DNA from: CAVRQM01 sp963756975 | GTDB lineage: Bacteria > Pseudomonadota > Alphaproteobacteria > Acetobacterales > Acetobacteraceae | Direction of reading: 5' to 3' | Assembly (NCBI GenBank): GCA_963756975.1 | Contig: CAVWPS010000001.1 | Location: 620,001 to 684,000, forward strand | Length of the DNA stretch: 64,000 nucleotides | In this document: positions 17,855 to 26,578 of the stretch, piece by piece | How the letters are laid out: every line of letters begins with the position of its first letter | Position numbering within the stretch: the stretch's first letter is position 1 | The notes under the pieces: model-generated | Seen by the model: the letters and a program-made list of their open reading frames with translations, nothing else | What the model was told of the DNA's origin: nothing | The model's database searches: none | Position numbers and translations under genes: made by a program

Positions 17855-19540
17855 TCAGGCGGCGCGCGCGGCCGCCCGCTTGGCCGGATACGGCCCGGCG
17901 TGGATCACCTCGATGTCGAGCGTCACGGTCGGGGCGCTCACGGCGGCCAGGCTGAACGGCAGGACCGCGTCGCCGTCGGTCCAGCGGTACGACGCTTCGG
18001 GCAGATGCCAGCCGCGCGGCGCGTCGGCGAGGTCGGCGGCCGCGACCGTCTTCCGGCCGAAGCCGGTGTCGAGGCCGATCGTGCCGACCAGCACGCCCAA
18101 GCTGCGGCGGTCGTCGACGAACGGCCCGATGGCCTCGGACGGACGCGAGGCGTTCGAGACGAGGCGAATCGACCGTGCGTCGCTCGGCACAACGAACGAG
18201 TAGACCTGCCCGTCGCGCGTCCTCGGGTAGACCGTGACGCCCGTCCCCGTCACGACGCACAGCTCCGGATCGGCGCTCGAATTCGCCGCCGTCTCGGTCG
18301 CCGAGACGCCCGCGCGCTCGGCCAGACGCCGCCAGATCGGCTCGACCGTCCCACGATCCACCGCGAGCGGCGCGGCGGCCTTGAGCGTCCAGGCATCCAG
18401 GCTCGCGCCGGCCGCGAGGTCCGGCTCCGTGCCCGCGCCGGTCGCGTTGTCGAACCTCGCCCGGTTGCCCGTATCGAGGTAGCTCTCGGTCTCGAGCCCG
18501 TCGGCGATCAGGATCGAGTGGCGATGCAGCTCGACATGGAAGAACTCGTATTGCGAGATGCTCGTCTCCGACACGATCGAGCCGCCGTTCACCAGCATGC
18601 GGACCGGAATCAGCCTGCCGTCCACGAACACGCAATGCTCGGGCGTGATCAGCAGGTCGCGGTGCGGCACGTTCTTCGCGAACGCGCCGGCGCGGATGCG
18701 GACCGGGTGCGCGTCCGCCTCGCCCCTCATGCGGCTCACGTCCACCGAGCGATGGCCGACCCAGGTCACCGGCTGGAACACCGTGGCACCGTTCTCGCGG
18801 GTCGCGACCATGTCGCCGGGCTGAAGCGTCTCGACCTCGATCTCACCGTGGCGGGTCGCGATGCGGGTGCCGCGAAGGAAGCAGACGTTGTGGATCGTGG
18901 TCCCGCCGGTCTTGTCCGCCGCGAACGAGAGCGGGCCGGCGCCGCTGGAATACGCGCCGGTCGCCAGTCCGGCGTTGTCGGTCTTGAAGGTGAAGGTGCC
19001 GGACGAGTCGTTCACCGTCACCGTCTCGCTGCCGGACGGCGTGCCGCTGACGCTGTAGCCGGTGATGCCGGCGAACCGCAGCGATTGGTCGTCGATCACG
19101 TCGGCCGCGCTGGTGAGCCCGGCGACCGTGCCCGTCTCCGTCGTGGCCTCGTATTGCCCGGGGGTGCCGATCGTCAGCGTGCCGCCGGTTCCGCTGAACG
19201 TCACCGTATCGTGGCCGGCCAGGAAGTTGAGGCCGCCGCTGACGGCGATGTAGTCGCCGCCGCCGGAGATCGTGGCGTGGATGGTCTCGCCGAGCGTCAG
19301 CCCGGCACCGAGTTCGACCGTGCCGCCGTTCGTATCGAGATTGAACGTGTCCAGAATGGCGACGAACTGGTTGACGATGACGGTCGAGTTGACGGCCGAC
19401 GAGAGGTTGAAGGTCGCGATCTGGCCGAGCACGTTGAAGACGACATTGCCGATGCCGTTCTGGTTGCTGAGAGCGCCCGCCGTGATCGGGATGAACGGCA
19501 GGAAACCGGTGAGGGAGTAGGTGCCGGCCTTGTCAGACAT
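17855..19540 (-). CDS. Hint-domain surface protein, tandem copy 1
   Basis: 561 residues. Residues 1-210 are beta-rich and Asn/Thr/Gly-rich (TNGGTVELGAGLTLGETIHA). A Hint_2 module begins at Cys220 (VCFLRGTRIAT), with GEIEVETLQPGD, WVGHRSVDVSR and the T-x-x-H block LLITPEHCVFVDG near residue 300. A region with GLETESYLDTGNR follows, then a ~150-residue C-terminal domain (SVGV-type contacts such as RSIRLVSNASRPSE). Known Hint domains perform self-cleavage through the first Cys; here the preceding residue is Val, not Gly. ATG at 19540, GGAG 8 bases upstream. No signal peptide is visible. Confidence 0.85.
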   Translation of the reverse strand: MSDKAGTYSLTGFLPFIPITAGALSNQNGIGNVVFNVLGQIATFNLSSAVNSTVIVNQFVAILDTFNLDTNGGTVELGAGLTLGETIHATISGGGDYIAVSGGLNFLAGHDTVTFSGTGGTLTIGTPGQYEATTETGTVAGLTSAADVIDDQSLRFAGITGYSVSGTPSGSETVTVNDSSGTFTFKTDNAGLATGAYSSGAGPLSFAADKTGGTTIHNVCFLRGTRIATRHGEIEVETLQPGDMVATRENGATVFQPVTWVGHRSVDVSRMRGEADAHPVRIRAGAFAKNVPHRDLLITPEHCVFVDGRLIPVRMLVNGGSIVSETSISQYEFFHVELHRHSILIADGLETESYLDTGNRARFDNATGAGTEPDLAAGASLDAWTLKAAAPLAVDRGTVEPIWRRLAERAGVSATETAANSSADPELCVVTGTGVTVYPRTRDGQVYSFVVPSDARSIRLVSNASRPSEAIGPFVDDRRSLGVLVGTIGLDTGFGRKTVAAADLADAPRGWHLPEASYRWTDGDAVLPFSLAAVSAPTVTLDIEVIHAGPYPAKRAAARAA

Positions 19541-19670
19541 GGTGGAACTCCGCGTTTGTTAACGCAGTACTGACCATATTCTGACGCTCGCCACAATGTT
19601 CGCGGCGCTGGTGACGCGTCTATAACGCTCCGGACCCCCTGGCCGTCACGCGATTGTCAACCTAAGAACG

Positions 19671-19702
19671 CCGGCCTGTGGCCAACAGCGGCCACCGGCC
19701 GG
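19671..19702. terminator. Imperfect hairpin downstream of the second tandem Hint gene
   Basis: CCGGCCTGTGGCC (19671-19683) pairs with GGCCACCGGCCGG (19690-19702) with one mismatch, around a 6-base loop. It lies 18 bases past the stop at 19720 on the minus strand. Confidence 0.55.
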
Positions 19703-19719
19703 ACGCATCCTACCTCGTC

Positions 19720-21417
19720 TCAGGCGGCGCGGGCGATCGCTTGCGTCGCCGGATACGGGCCGGCGTGGATCACTTCCACATCCAGGACGACGGTCGCGCC
19801 GGTCGCGCCCGACAGGCTCAGCGGCAGCACCGCGTCGCCGTTCGTCCAGCGGTAGGCACTGGCCAACTCGGCCCCGTGCCAGCCGTTCGCATCGGCGAAG
19901 TCGGCCGCGACCGTGGCCGAGCGGCCGAGGCCGGTGTCGAGGCCGATCACGCCGACCAGCACGCCCAGTTCGCGGCGATCGTCGACGAACGGGCCAACGA
20001 CCTCCGACGGGCGCGAGGCGTTGGACACGAGACGCACCGACCGCGCGTCACTCGGCACGGCGAACGAAAAGGTCCGCCCGTCGACGGTCGTCGGGCGAAC
20101 CACGGCGCCGGTGCCGGTCACGACGTGGAGGTCATGATCCATGCTGACATCCACGGCCGAACCGGCGCCGAAGCCGATCGCGCGCGAACGCTCGACCAGA
20201 CGCCGCCAGATCGGCTCCACCGTCTCACGATCCACGGCCAGCGGCGCCGCCGCGCGGGTCGCCCAGAGTCCGGGGGCGGCATCGACCTTGAACGCGGACG
20301 ACAGGTTCGCGACGGCGGCGTTGGCGAAGTTGGTCCGGTTGCCGGTGTCCAGGTAGCTCTCGGTCTCGAGCCCCTCGGCGATCAGGATCGAGTGACGGTC
20401 CAGCTCGACATGGAAGAACTCGTATTTGACGATGCTGGTGTCGGCGATGATCGAGCCGCCGTTCACCAGCATGCGGGCCGGAACCAGGCGGCCGTCCACG
20501 AACACGCAATGGTCGGGCGTGACCAGCAGGTCGCGGTGCGGGACGTTGCCCGCGAACGCGCCGGCGCGGATGCGGACCGGGTGCGCGTCGACATCGCCAC
20601 GCAGGCGGGTCACGTCGATCGAGCGGCGGCCGACCCAGGTCACGGCCTGGAACACCGTCTCGCCGTTCTCACGGGTGGCGACCAGGTCGCCGACGTTCAG
20701 CGACTCGACCGGGATCTCGCCGTGCGGCGTCGCGATGCGGGTGCCGCGCAGGAAGCAGACCATCGTGTGCGTGGTGGTGCCGCCGGAGCTGTCCCTGCTG
20801 AACACCAGCGGGCCCTGCCCCGGCGCGAACGTGCCGGCCGTCAGCCCGGCGTCGCTGACCTCGAACTTGTAGTCGCCCGACGAGTCGCTCACCGTCACGG
20901 TCTGGGTGCCGGTCGGCGTGCCGGAGATGCTGTAGCCGGTGATCGCGGCGAACTTCAGCGACTGGTTGTCGATCGCGTCCGTGCCGGTCCTGAAGCCGGC
21001 GATGGGGGTCGTGTCCGACGACGGGCCGTAGCTGCCGGCGGCGCCGATCGTCAGGGTGCCCCCGGTGCCCGCGAACCCGACGGTGCCGTTGCCGCTGAGC
21101 AGACCCAGCAACGTCCCGCCGACGATGTAGTCGCCGCCGCCGGTGATGGTCGCATTGACCGTCTGCCCGACCGACAGGCCCGTGCCCAGCTCGATCGTGC
21201 CGCCGTTGGTCGTCAAGTTGATCGTGTCGAGCAGGCTGACGAGCTGATTGACGACGACCGTCGAGTTCACGGCCGAATCGATGTTGAACGTCGTCAGCTG
21301 ACCCGTCAGCTCATAGACGACCTTGCCCAGCGGATTCTGATTGGCGAGCGCCCCGGCGTCGACGGGGAATAGCGGAAGAACACCCAGCAACTGGTGGAGA
21401 CCGGCACCGTCGGACAT
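19720..21417 (-). CDS. Hint-domain surface protein, tandem copy 2
   Basis: 565 residues, same layout as copy 1. Beta-rich N-terminal region (INLTTNGGTIELGTGLSVGQ), Hint module from VCFLRGTRIATPHGEIPVES, the T-x-x-H block LLVTPDHCVFVDG, GLETESYLDTGNR, then the shared C-terminal domain ending VEVIHAGPYPATQAIARAA. DNA identity with copy 3 is very high over the Hint module (about 20340-20700 against 22200-22560). ATG at 21417; its ribosome binding site AGAAGGGG lies inside a hairpin (21421-21450), which may limit translation. Confidence 0.85.
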   Translation of the reverse strand: MSDGAGLHQLLGVLPLFPVDAGALANQNPLGKVVYELTGQLTTFNIDSAVNSTVVVNQLVSLLDTINLTTNGGTIELGTGLSVGQTVNATITGGGDYIVGGTLLGLLSGNGTVGFAGTGGTLTIGAAGSYGPSSDTTPIAGFRTGTDAIDNQSLKFAAITGYSISGTPTGTQTVTVSDSSGDYKFEVSDAGLTAGTFAPGQGPLVFSRDSSGGTTTHTMVCFLRGTRIATPHGEIPVESLNVGDLVATRENGETVFQAVTWVGRRSIDVTRLRGDVDAHPVRIRAGAFAGNVPHRDLLVTPDHCVFVDGRLVPARMLVNGGSIIADTSIVKYEFFHVELDRHSILIAEGLETESYLDTGNRTNFANAAVANLSSAFKVDAAPGLWATRAAAPLAVDRETVEPIWRRLVERSRAIGFGAGSAVDVSMDHDLHVVTGTGAVVRPTTVDGRTFSFAVPSDARSVRLVSNASRPSEVVGPFVDDRRELGVLVGVIGLDTGLGRSATVAADFADANGWHGAELASAYRWTNGDAVLPLSLSGATGATVVLDVEVIHAGPYPATQAIARAA

Positions 21418-21420
21418 GAT

Positions 21421-21450
21421 TCGAAACCCCTTCTGTTGATGGGGTTTCGA
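21421..21450 (-). promoter_or_regulatory. 5' UTR hairpin overlapping the ribosome binding site of Hint copy 2
   Basis: On the minus strand TCGAAACCCC pairs with GGGGTTTCGA (10 perfect base pairs, 10-base loop), only 3 bases before the ATG at 21417. The GGGG of the likely Shine-Dalgarno AGAAGGGG is in the stem. The structure could block translation until melted or bound, as in RNA thermometers. Function not shown. Confidence 0.45.
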
Positions 21451-21479
21451 CCACGGTTTAACGGTTAAGACAAGTCGTC

Positions 21480-21485
21480 ATTATA
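21480..21485 (-). promoter_or_regulatory. Candidate -10 box for Hint copy 2
   Basis: TATAAT reads on the minus strand 63 bases upstream of the ATG at 21417. No good -35 is seen at 16-18 bases upstream, so an activator may be needed. Confidence 0.3.
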
Positions 21486-21532
21486 GCGTTACTACGCCAT
21501 TACTGGCGCGGTATGTTCGACAACGCCCTCGT

Positions 21533-21564
21533 CGGCGCGTCCGGTCCACGGACCGGACGCGCCG
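21533..21564. terminator. Perfect hairpin downstream of the third tandem Hint gene
   Basis: CGGCGCGTCCGGTCC (21533-21547) and GGACCGGACGCGCCG (21550-21564) are perfect 15-base arms with 2 bases between. It lies 6 bases from the stop at 21570 on the minus strand, as expected of an intrinsic terminator without a T-run. Confidence 0.6.
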
Positions 21565-21569
21565 ATGGT

Positions 21570-23270
21570 TCAGGCGGCGCGGGCGAGCGCCCGCTTCACC
21601 GGATACGGCCCGGCGTGGATCACCTCGACATCGAGGATCATCGGCCGGCCCGGCACCGACGCGGACACGTCGAGCGGCAGTTCGGCGTCGCCGTTGGTCC
21701 AGCGGTACGCGGCCCCGGCCTCGGCGAGATACCAGCCCGCAAGGGCGTCCGCGCGCTCGGCGACGACCGTGGTCGTCCGGCCACGGCCCGTGTCGAGGCC
21801 GATCTCGCCGACCAGCACGCCCAGCTCGCGGCGGTCGTCGAGGAACGGACCCACCACATCGGCCGGCCGCGCCGTCTTCGACATCAGCCGCATCGAGCGG
21901 CTGCCGCTCGGCAGGGCGAACGAGTAGACCCGCCCGTCACGCGCCGTCGGGCGGACGGTGATGCCGGCGTCGGTCACGACGCACAGATCCGGATCCTCGC
22001 TGAAACCGGCACCGATGCCCGCCCCGAAGCCGATCGAGTTGGACCGCTCCACCAGCCGCTGCCAGATCGGCTCGACCGTCTCACGATCCACGGCCAGCGG
22101 GGCCGCCGCGTGCGTCGCCCACATCGCGTGGGCGGCATCGACGCTGAAGCTCGGGATGGCGTTCGGCACCGCGACGTTGATGAAGTTGGCACGGTTGCCG
22201 GTGTCCAGGTAGCTCTCGGTCTCGAGCCCCTCGGCGATCAGGATCGAATGACGGTCCAGTTCGACATGGAAGAACTCGTATTTCGAGATGCTGGTGTCGG
22301 CGATGATCGAGCCGCCGTTCACCAGCATGCGGGCCGGAACCAGGCGGCCGTCCACGAACACGCAATGCTCGGGCGTGACCAGCAGGTCGCGGTGCGGGAC
22401 GTTCTTCGCGAACGCGCCGGCGCGGATGCGGACCGGGTGCGCGTCGACGCTGCCGCGCAGGCGGCCCACGTCGACCGAGCGATGGCCGACCCACGTCACC
22501 GCCTGAAACACCGTCTCGCCGTTCTCACGGGTGGCGACCAGGTCGCCGGCGCCGAGCGACTCGACCGGGGTCTCGCCGTCCGGCGTCGCGATGCGGGTGC
22601 CGCGCAGGAAGCAGATCGCGCCGATGGTGGTGCCGCCGCCGCTGTCGGCGGCCAGCGTGATCGGGCCTGCGCCGACGGCGAACGTGCCGGTCGCCAATCC
22701 GGCGTTGTTGACGACGAACGAGAAGTCGCCGCTGGAGTCGTGGACCGTCACGGTCTCATTGCCGACCTGGCTTCCCGCCACCGTGTAGCTCGTGATCGCG
22801 CTGAACTTCAGCGACTGATCGTCGATCTTGTCGACATTCAACTTGAACCCGGTGATGGCCGTCGTCTCGGACACACCGGCATAGGTTCCCGCTTTGCCCA
22901 GCGTCAGCGTGCCGCCGGTCCCGTTGAACCCGAGCGTGCCGGTGCCCGACAGCAACAGGCTGGCCGCCCCGGTTCCGACGATGTAGTTGCCGCCGCCGGA
23001 AATCGTGGCGTTCACGGTGTCGCCGAGCAGGCCGGTGCCGACGCTGATCGTGCCGCCATTGGTGGACAGGTTGAGCGTGTCGAGCGCGCTGACCGACTGA
23101 TTGACGACGACGGTCGAGTTCGTGTTCGACGAGATGTTGAACGTGGCAAGCGCGCCGAGAAGATTGAAAATGACCGAACCGGTCGGATCCTGATTGGCGG
23201 ACGCGTCCGCGGTGATGGTGCCGAACAGAATCCCGGTCAGTGGGTGGGTGCCGCTATTATAGCCCGACAT
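21570..23270 (-). CDS. Hint-domain surface protein, tandem copy 3
   Basis: 566 residues, same architecture as its two neighbours. N-terminal beta-rich region (LNLSTNGGTISVGTGLLGD), Hint module from ICFLRGTRIATPDGETPVES with LLVTPEHCVFVDG, GLETESYLDTGNR, and a C-terminal domain ending EVIHAGPYPVKRALARAA. ATG at 23270 with GAAGGAG upstream. It is the most upstream of the three; the AT-rich region at 23330-23400 probably holds its promoter. The separate hairpins between copies suggest that each is transcribed alone. Confidence 0.85.
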   Translation of the reverse strand: MSGYNSGTHPLTGILFGTITADASANQDPTGSVIFNLLGALATFNISSNTNSTVVVNQSVSALDTLNLSTNGGTISVGTGLLGDTVNATISGGGNYIVGTGAASLLLSGTGTLGFNGTGGTLTLGKAGTYAGVSETTAITGFKLNVDKIDDQSLKFSAITSYTVAGSQVGNETVTVHDSSGDFSFVVNNAGLATGTFAVGAGPITLAADSGGGTTIGAICFLRGTRIATPDGETPVESLGAGDLVATRENGETVFQAVTWVGHRSVDVGRLRGSVDAHPVRIRAGAFAKNVPHRDLLVTPEHCVFVDGRLVPARMLVNGGSIIADTSISKYEFFHVELDRHSILIAEGLETESYLDTGNRANFINVAVPNAIPSFSVDAAHAMWATHAAAPLAVDRETVEPIWQRLVERSNSIGFGAGIGAGFSEDPDLCVVTDAGITVRPTARDGRVYSFALPSGSRSMRLMSKTARPADVVGPFLDDRRELGVLVGEIGLDTGRGRTTTVVAERADALAGWYLAEAGAAYRWTNGDAELPLDVSASVPGRPMILDVEVIHAGPYPVKRALARAA

Positions 23271-23629
23271 GATCGAACATCTCCTTCAGGTTTGGACGAT
23301 AACTCTCATATCCCCCCCGAAGTCGCAAGCGTTAACTAAACGTTATACTACTGTTCTACAAAGTAACGTTGTTTTTACGTTTTTCTAGGCATTTGCAATA
23401 ACCGGCCGGGCGCGAGCTGGTTGCGGCGTTTCAAACTGTCCCCGCAAGCCCGCCCCATCGTTGCCTATCGCTAATGAAACACATTCGCCGCCGCCTGGTT
23501 TGTCGGGCGGCCATTTTGTTGTCCGGACGGAATTCAACTCGGTCCGTGACCGTCGCGGGCGATCGTTCTTGCCTGCGGACGCGCCGCGCGCGGACGGCCC
23601 GGCCGCGCGACGGTAAAGCCGGACCAGCC
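23271..23629. other. 359-base intergenic region between Hint copy 3 and nrdA
   Basis: No gene seen. Bases 23320-23400 are strikingly AT-rich for this genome and contain AACGTT twice and GTTAAC once; they probably carry the promoter of Hint copy 3 (minus strand). The part nearer nrdA is GC-rich with short inverted repeats that may end the nrdA transcript. Confidence 0.55.
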
Positions 23630-25507
23630 CTACTGGCAGGCCAGGCACTCCTCGTAGTCGGTGCTTCCCGCGCCACTCCCACCGGCGGCCATCGCGACCA
23701 GCGGCAGTGGCGCCATGTCGTTTCCGATCGCAAACGAACCACCCACGATCTCGGCCGGCCGGACCGCCGCCTCGCTGACGTTGTCGGCCCGCTGGATCGA
23801 CAGGCTCCTGCAGTAATACAGCGACTTAAGTCCGCGCTTCCACGCCATCATGTGCATCGCGTGCAGGTCCCGCTTGTGGACGTCGGCCGGGACGAACAGG
23901 TTCACCGACTGGCTCTGGCAGATATACGGCGTCCGGTCCGCCGCGTGCTCGATCACCCAGCGCTGGTCCAGCTCGAACGCCGTCTTGAACACCGCCCGCT
24001 CGTGGTCGGTCAGAAAGCCCAGATGCTGCACGCTCCCCTTGGTCCGGGTGATCGACGACCACGTTTCCTCGTCATCGTGGCCGTGGGCGGCTAAAACCGC
24101 GTGCAAATGACGGTTGCGGACGGCGAAGCTTCCGGACAACGTCTTTTGCATGAATACATTGGCCGCGATCGGTTCTATCCCCGGCGACGCGTTGCCGGCG
24201 ATGATGGAAATCGACGCGGTCGGCGCGATCGCCATCTTGTTCGAGAACCGCTCGTGGAACCCGTATTCCAGCGCGTCCGGGCACGACCCGCGCTCGTCGG
24301 CCAGCAGCCGCGACGCGGCATCCGCCCGCTCCCGGATGTGCCGGAAGACGCGCTTGTTCCACACCTTGGCCATCACGCCCTCGAACGGCACGTCCATCGC
24401 CTGCAGGAACGAGTGGAACCCCATCACGCCGAGCCCGACCGAACGCTCCCGCATCGCCGCGTATTTCGCCCGCTCCATCCCCTCCGGCGCGCGATCGATG
24501 AAATCCTGCAGCACGTTGTCGAGGAACCGCATCACGTCCTCGATGAACAGCGGGTGGTCCTCCCACTGATCCCACGTCTCGAGGTTCAGCGACGACAGGC
24601 AGCACACGGCGGTGCGCTGCTGCCCGTGCTGGTCGATCCCGGTCGGCAGGGTGATCTCGCTGCACAGGTTCGACGTTTTCACCTCGAGTCCGGCGAGCTT
24701 GTGCCACTCCGGCCGGGCACGGTTCACGTGGTCGCCGAACACCAGGTACGGCTCGCCGGTCTCGATCCTGGCGGTCAGGATCCGCACCCACAACGCGCGC
24801 GCCGAAATGCGGCGGATGACCGCGTTGTCCTTCGGCGAGCACAGCGCCCATTCCTCGTCGGCCTCGACGGCGCGCATGAACGAATCCGGTACCAGGACGC
24901 CGTGATGCAGGTTCTGCGCCTTGCGGTTCGGATCGCCGCCGGTGGGCCGCCGGAGTTCGACGAACTCCTCGATCTCCGGGTGGCTGAGCGGCAGGTAGAC
25001 CGCCGCGGAGCCGCGCCGCAGCGAGCCCTGGCTGATCGCGAGCGTCAGGCTGTCCATCACGCGGATGAACGGGATCACGCCGGAGGTCTTGCCGTTCTGG
25101 CCGACCTTCTCGCCGATCGAGCGCAGATTGCCCCAGTAGCTGCCGATGCCGCCGCCGCGCGACGCGAGCCAGACGTTCTCGTTCCAGAGGCCGACGATGC
25201 CGTCGAGGCTGTCGGAGGCCTCGTTCAGGAAACAGCTGATCGGCAGCCCGCGCGTGGTCCCGCCGTTGGACAGGATCGGCGTCGCCGGCATGAACCACAG
25301 GCGGCTGATGTAATCATAAAGCCGCTGCGCGTGGCCCGGGTCGTCGCCGTAGAACGAGGCCACGCGGGCGAACAGATCCTGGTAGCTCTCGCCCGGCATC
25401 AGGTAGCGGTCGTCCAGCGTGGCGCGGCCGAAATCGGTGAGCAGGGAATCGCGCGAGCGGTCGACCCTGACCTGGTGGCGGCCTTGCATCTGGACGGCAT
25501 CGAGCAT
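23630..25507 (-). CDS. nrdA: Ribonucleoside-diphosphate reductase, alpha (catalytic) subunit
   Basis: 625 residues, shorter than E. coli NrdA (~760), and without a recognisable N-terminal ATP-cone. Catalytic residues are in place: first active-site Cys in LPISCFLNEASDSL, NLCSEITLPTG, VCCLSSLNLETW, and the C-terminal shuttle pair in YEECLACQ. It reduces ribonucleoside diphosphates with the NrdB radical. ATG at 25507 is favoured by GGAG 7-8 bases upstream over a Met 33 codons earlier. The lack of an ATP-cone would imply different allosteric control of overall activity. Confidence 0.92.
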   Translation of the reverse strand: MLDAVQMQGRHQVRVDRSRDSLLTDFGRATLDDRYLMPGESYQDLFARVASFYGDDPGHAQRLYDYISRLWFMPATPILSNGGTTRGLPISCFLNEASDSLDGIVGLWNENVWLASRGGGIGSYWGNLRSIGEKVGQNGKTSGVIPFIRVMDSLTLAISQGSLRRGSAAVYLPLSHPEIEEFVELRRPTGGDPNRKAQNLHHGVLVPDSFMRAVEADEEWALCSPKDNAVIRRISARALWVRILTARIETGEPYLVFGDHVNRARPEWHKLAGLEVKTSNLCSEITLPTGIDQHGQQRTAVCCLSSLNLETWDQWEDHPLFIEDVMRFLDNVLQDFIDRAPEGMERAKYAAMRERSVGLGVMGFHSFLQAMDVPFEGVMAKVWNKRVFRHIRERADAASRLLADERGSCPDALEYGFHERFSNKMAIAPTASISIIAGNASPGIEPIAANVFMQKTLSGSFAVRNRHLHAVLAAHGHDDEETWSSITRTKGSVQHLGFLTDHERAVFKTAFELDQRWVIEHAADRTPYICQSQSVNLFVPADVHKRDLHAMHMMAWKRGLKSLYYCRSLSIQRADNVSEAAVRPAEIVGGSFAIGNDMAPLPLVAMAAGGSGAGSTDYEECLACQ

Positions 25508-25926
25508 GGCGTTCTCCGGTTGATCGGGTGAATCGAGAGGTCCGCAATGTGCGCCCTCGGCGGGGCGCGTCAACCACATGATGGGGCTGTGGTGCTGAAC
25601 CGACACTGAATATGGGTTTTCGACGTCTCAACTCAACGTGCCGACGCTAGATCGCCGGCATGGCCGACGCAAGAACAAACTAGGAACTCTTGGAGCGGGC
25701 GGACAGTTTTGACCGGGCTCGACCGGTCCATCCACGCGCCGGAACACGGCACCGGCGTTTCGGTTCGACCATGGTGTTTGGGAACCGGCGTGGGCGGCGG
25801 GGGTCGCGCCCGGCCGATATGTCCACGGAGCCGGCTACGACGCTCGGTTGGCGGGTCAGGGGACATGGAGCGCGAGGTGGATCAGCGCGACGACGCCGTG
25901 ACCTTTAGGCCACCGGCGGCGTGATT
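25508..25926. other. 419-base intergenic region upstream of nrdA
   Basis: No convincing gene. It should contain the nrdA promoter. ACACTGAATATGGGTT at 25603-25618 resembles half of an NrdR box (ACAC...ATAT) but the second half is poor. CCACA-9-TGTGG at about 25574-25592 is another inverted repeat. Neither is strong enough to name. Confidence 0.5.
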
Positions 25927-26003
25927 TGGTCGGAGCGACAGGATTCGAACCTGCGACCCCCAGTCCCCCAGACTGATGCGCTACCAGGCTGCGCCACGCT
26001 CCG
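25927..26003 (-). tRNA. tRNA-Pro (anticodon GGG)
   Basis: 77 bases on the minus strand including an encoded CCA. Acceptor arm CGGAGCG/CGCTCCG with discriminator A; D-arm GCGCAGCCTGGTAGCGC; anticodon loop CTGGGGG gives GGG; T-arm GTTCGAATCC within GCAGGTTCGAATCCTG... pattern. The CCA is read from TGG at 25927-25929. It lies between nrdA and the merR-like gene and may share no operon with them. Confidence 0.95.
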
Positions 26004-26020
26004 ACTACCCCCGACCTAGT

Positions 26021-26578
26021 CTATGGCAACAGCGCGCGCAACGCCTCCAGTTCCGCCAGCACGTCGCGCAGCACCTGCCGCAGCTCCGCCGCCTCGCCCT
26101 GTTGCTCGGTCGTGCGCCGGCCGCGGGCCGTTCGCGGTTCGGCGCTCAGCGTGCCGAGACCCGGAAGCGGCAGCTCGGGCTCGCTCGCCGGGGCCTCGGC
26201 ATCCGCCGGCTCGTCGCGGTCCTCGGCGGTCGGCGGGCCGATGTCGTCGGACAGCCGGCCGCCGCCCTCGCGCAGCAGGCGCTGCACGCCCTTGATCGTA
26301 TAGCCCTGGAAATACAGCAGATCGGCGATCCGCTTCAGCAGGACGATGTCGTCGGGGCGATAGTAGCGCCGCCCGCCGCCACGCTTGAGCGGCCGGACCT
26401 GGGTGAACTTCGTCTCCCAGAACCGCAGGACATGCTGGGCGATGTGAAGGTCCTCGGCGACCTCGCTGATGGTGCGAAACGCGTTCGGCGACTTCTTCGC
26501 GCGCGCCGCGCGGCCTTCGACGGGCGGCTCGGCCTCGTCGTCGTCGCGCGAGAGCGCCGCGTCAGCTGTCGTTGCCAT
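26021..26578 (-). CDS. MerR-family transcriptional regulator
   Basis: 185 residues. A winged-helix MerR DNA-binding domain spans about residues 34-100: FRTISEVAEDLHIAQHVLRF, then RRYYRPDDIVLLKRIADLLY. There is no effector-binding Cys set. The C-terminal half is low-complexity, ending in a helix (AAELRQVLRDVLAELEALRA) suited to dimer contacts. It overlaps ihfA by 17 bases. In alphaproteobacteria this MerR-like gene regularly follows ihfA in the plsX-fabH-ihfA operon. Targets unknown. Confidence 0.85.
   Translation of the reverse strand: MATTADAALSRDDDEAEPPVEGRAARAKKSPNAFRTISEVAEDLHIAQHVLRFWETKFTQVRPLKRGGGRRYYRPDDIVLLKRIADLLYFQGYTIKGVQRLLREGGGRLSDDIGPPTAEDRDEPADAEAPASEPELPLPGLGTLSAEPRTARGRRTTEQQGEAAELRQVLRDVLAELEALRALLP

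Noticed and set aside
17855..23270. Intein or polymorphic-toxin reading of the Hint genes
   Set aside because: No host exteins, no C-terminal His-Asn, and no nearby immunity gene or toxin domain.
19558..23336. GTTAAC/GGTTAA hexamers upstream of all three tandem Hint genes
   Set aside because: Too short and at different distances from each ATG; could be chance in AT-rich leaders.
25560..25640. Possible NrdR boxes upstream of nrdA
   Set aside because: One half-site is fair but no symmetric pair was found, and nrdB lacks a match.
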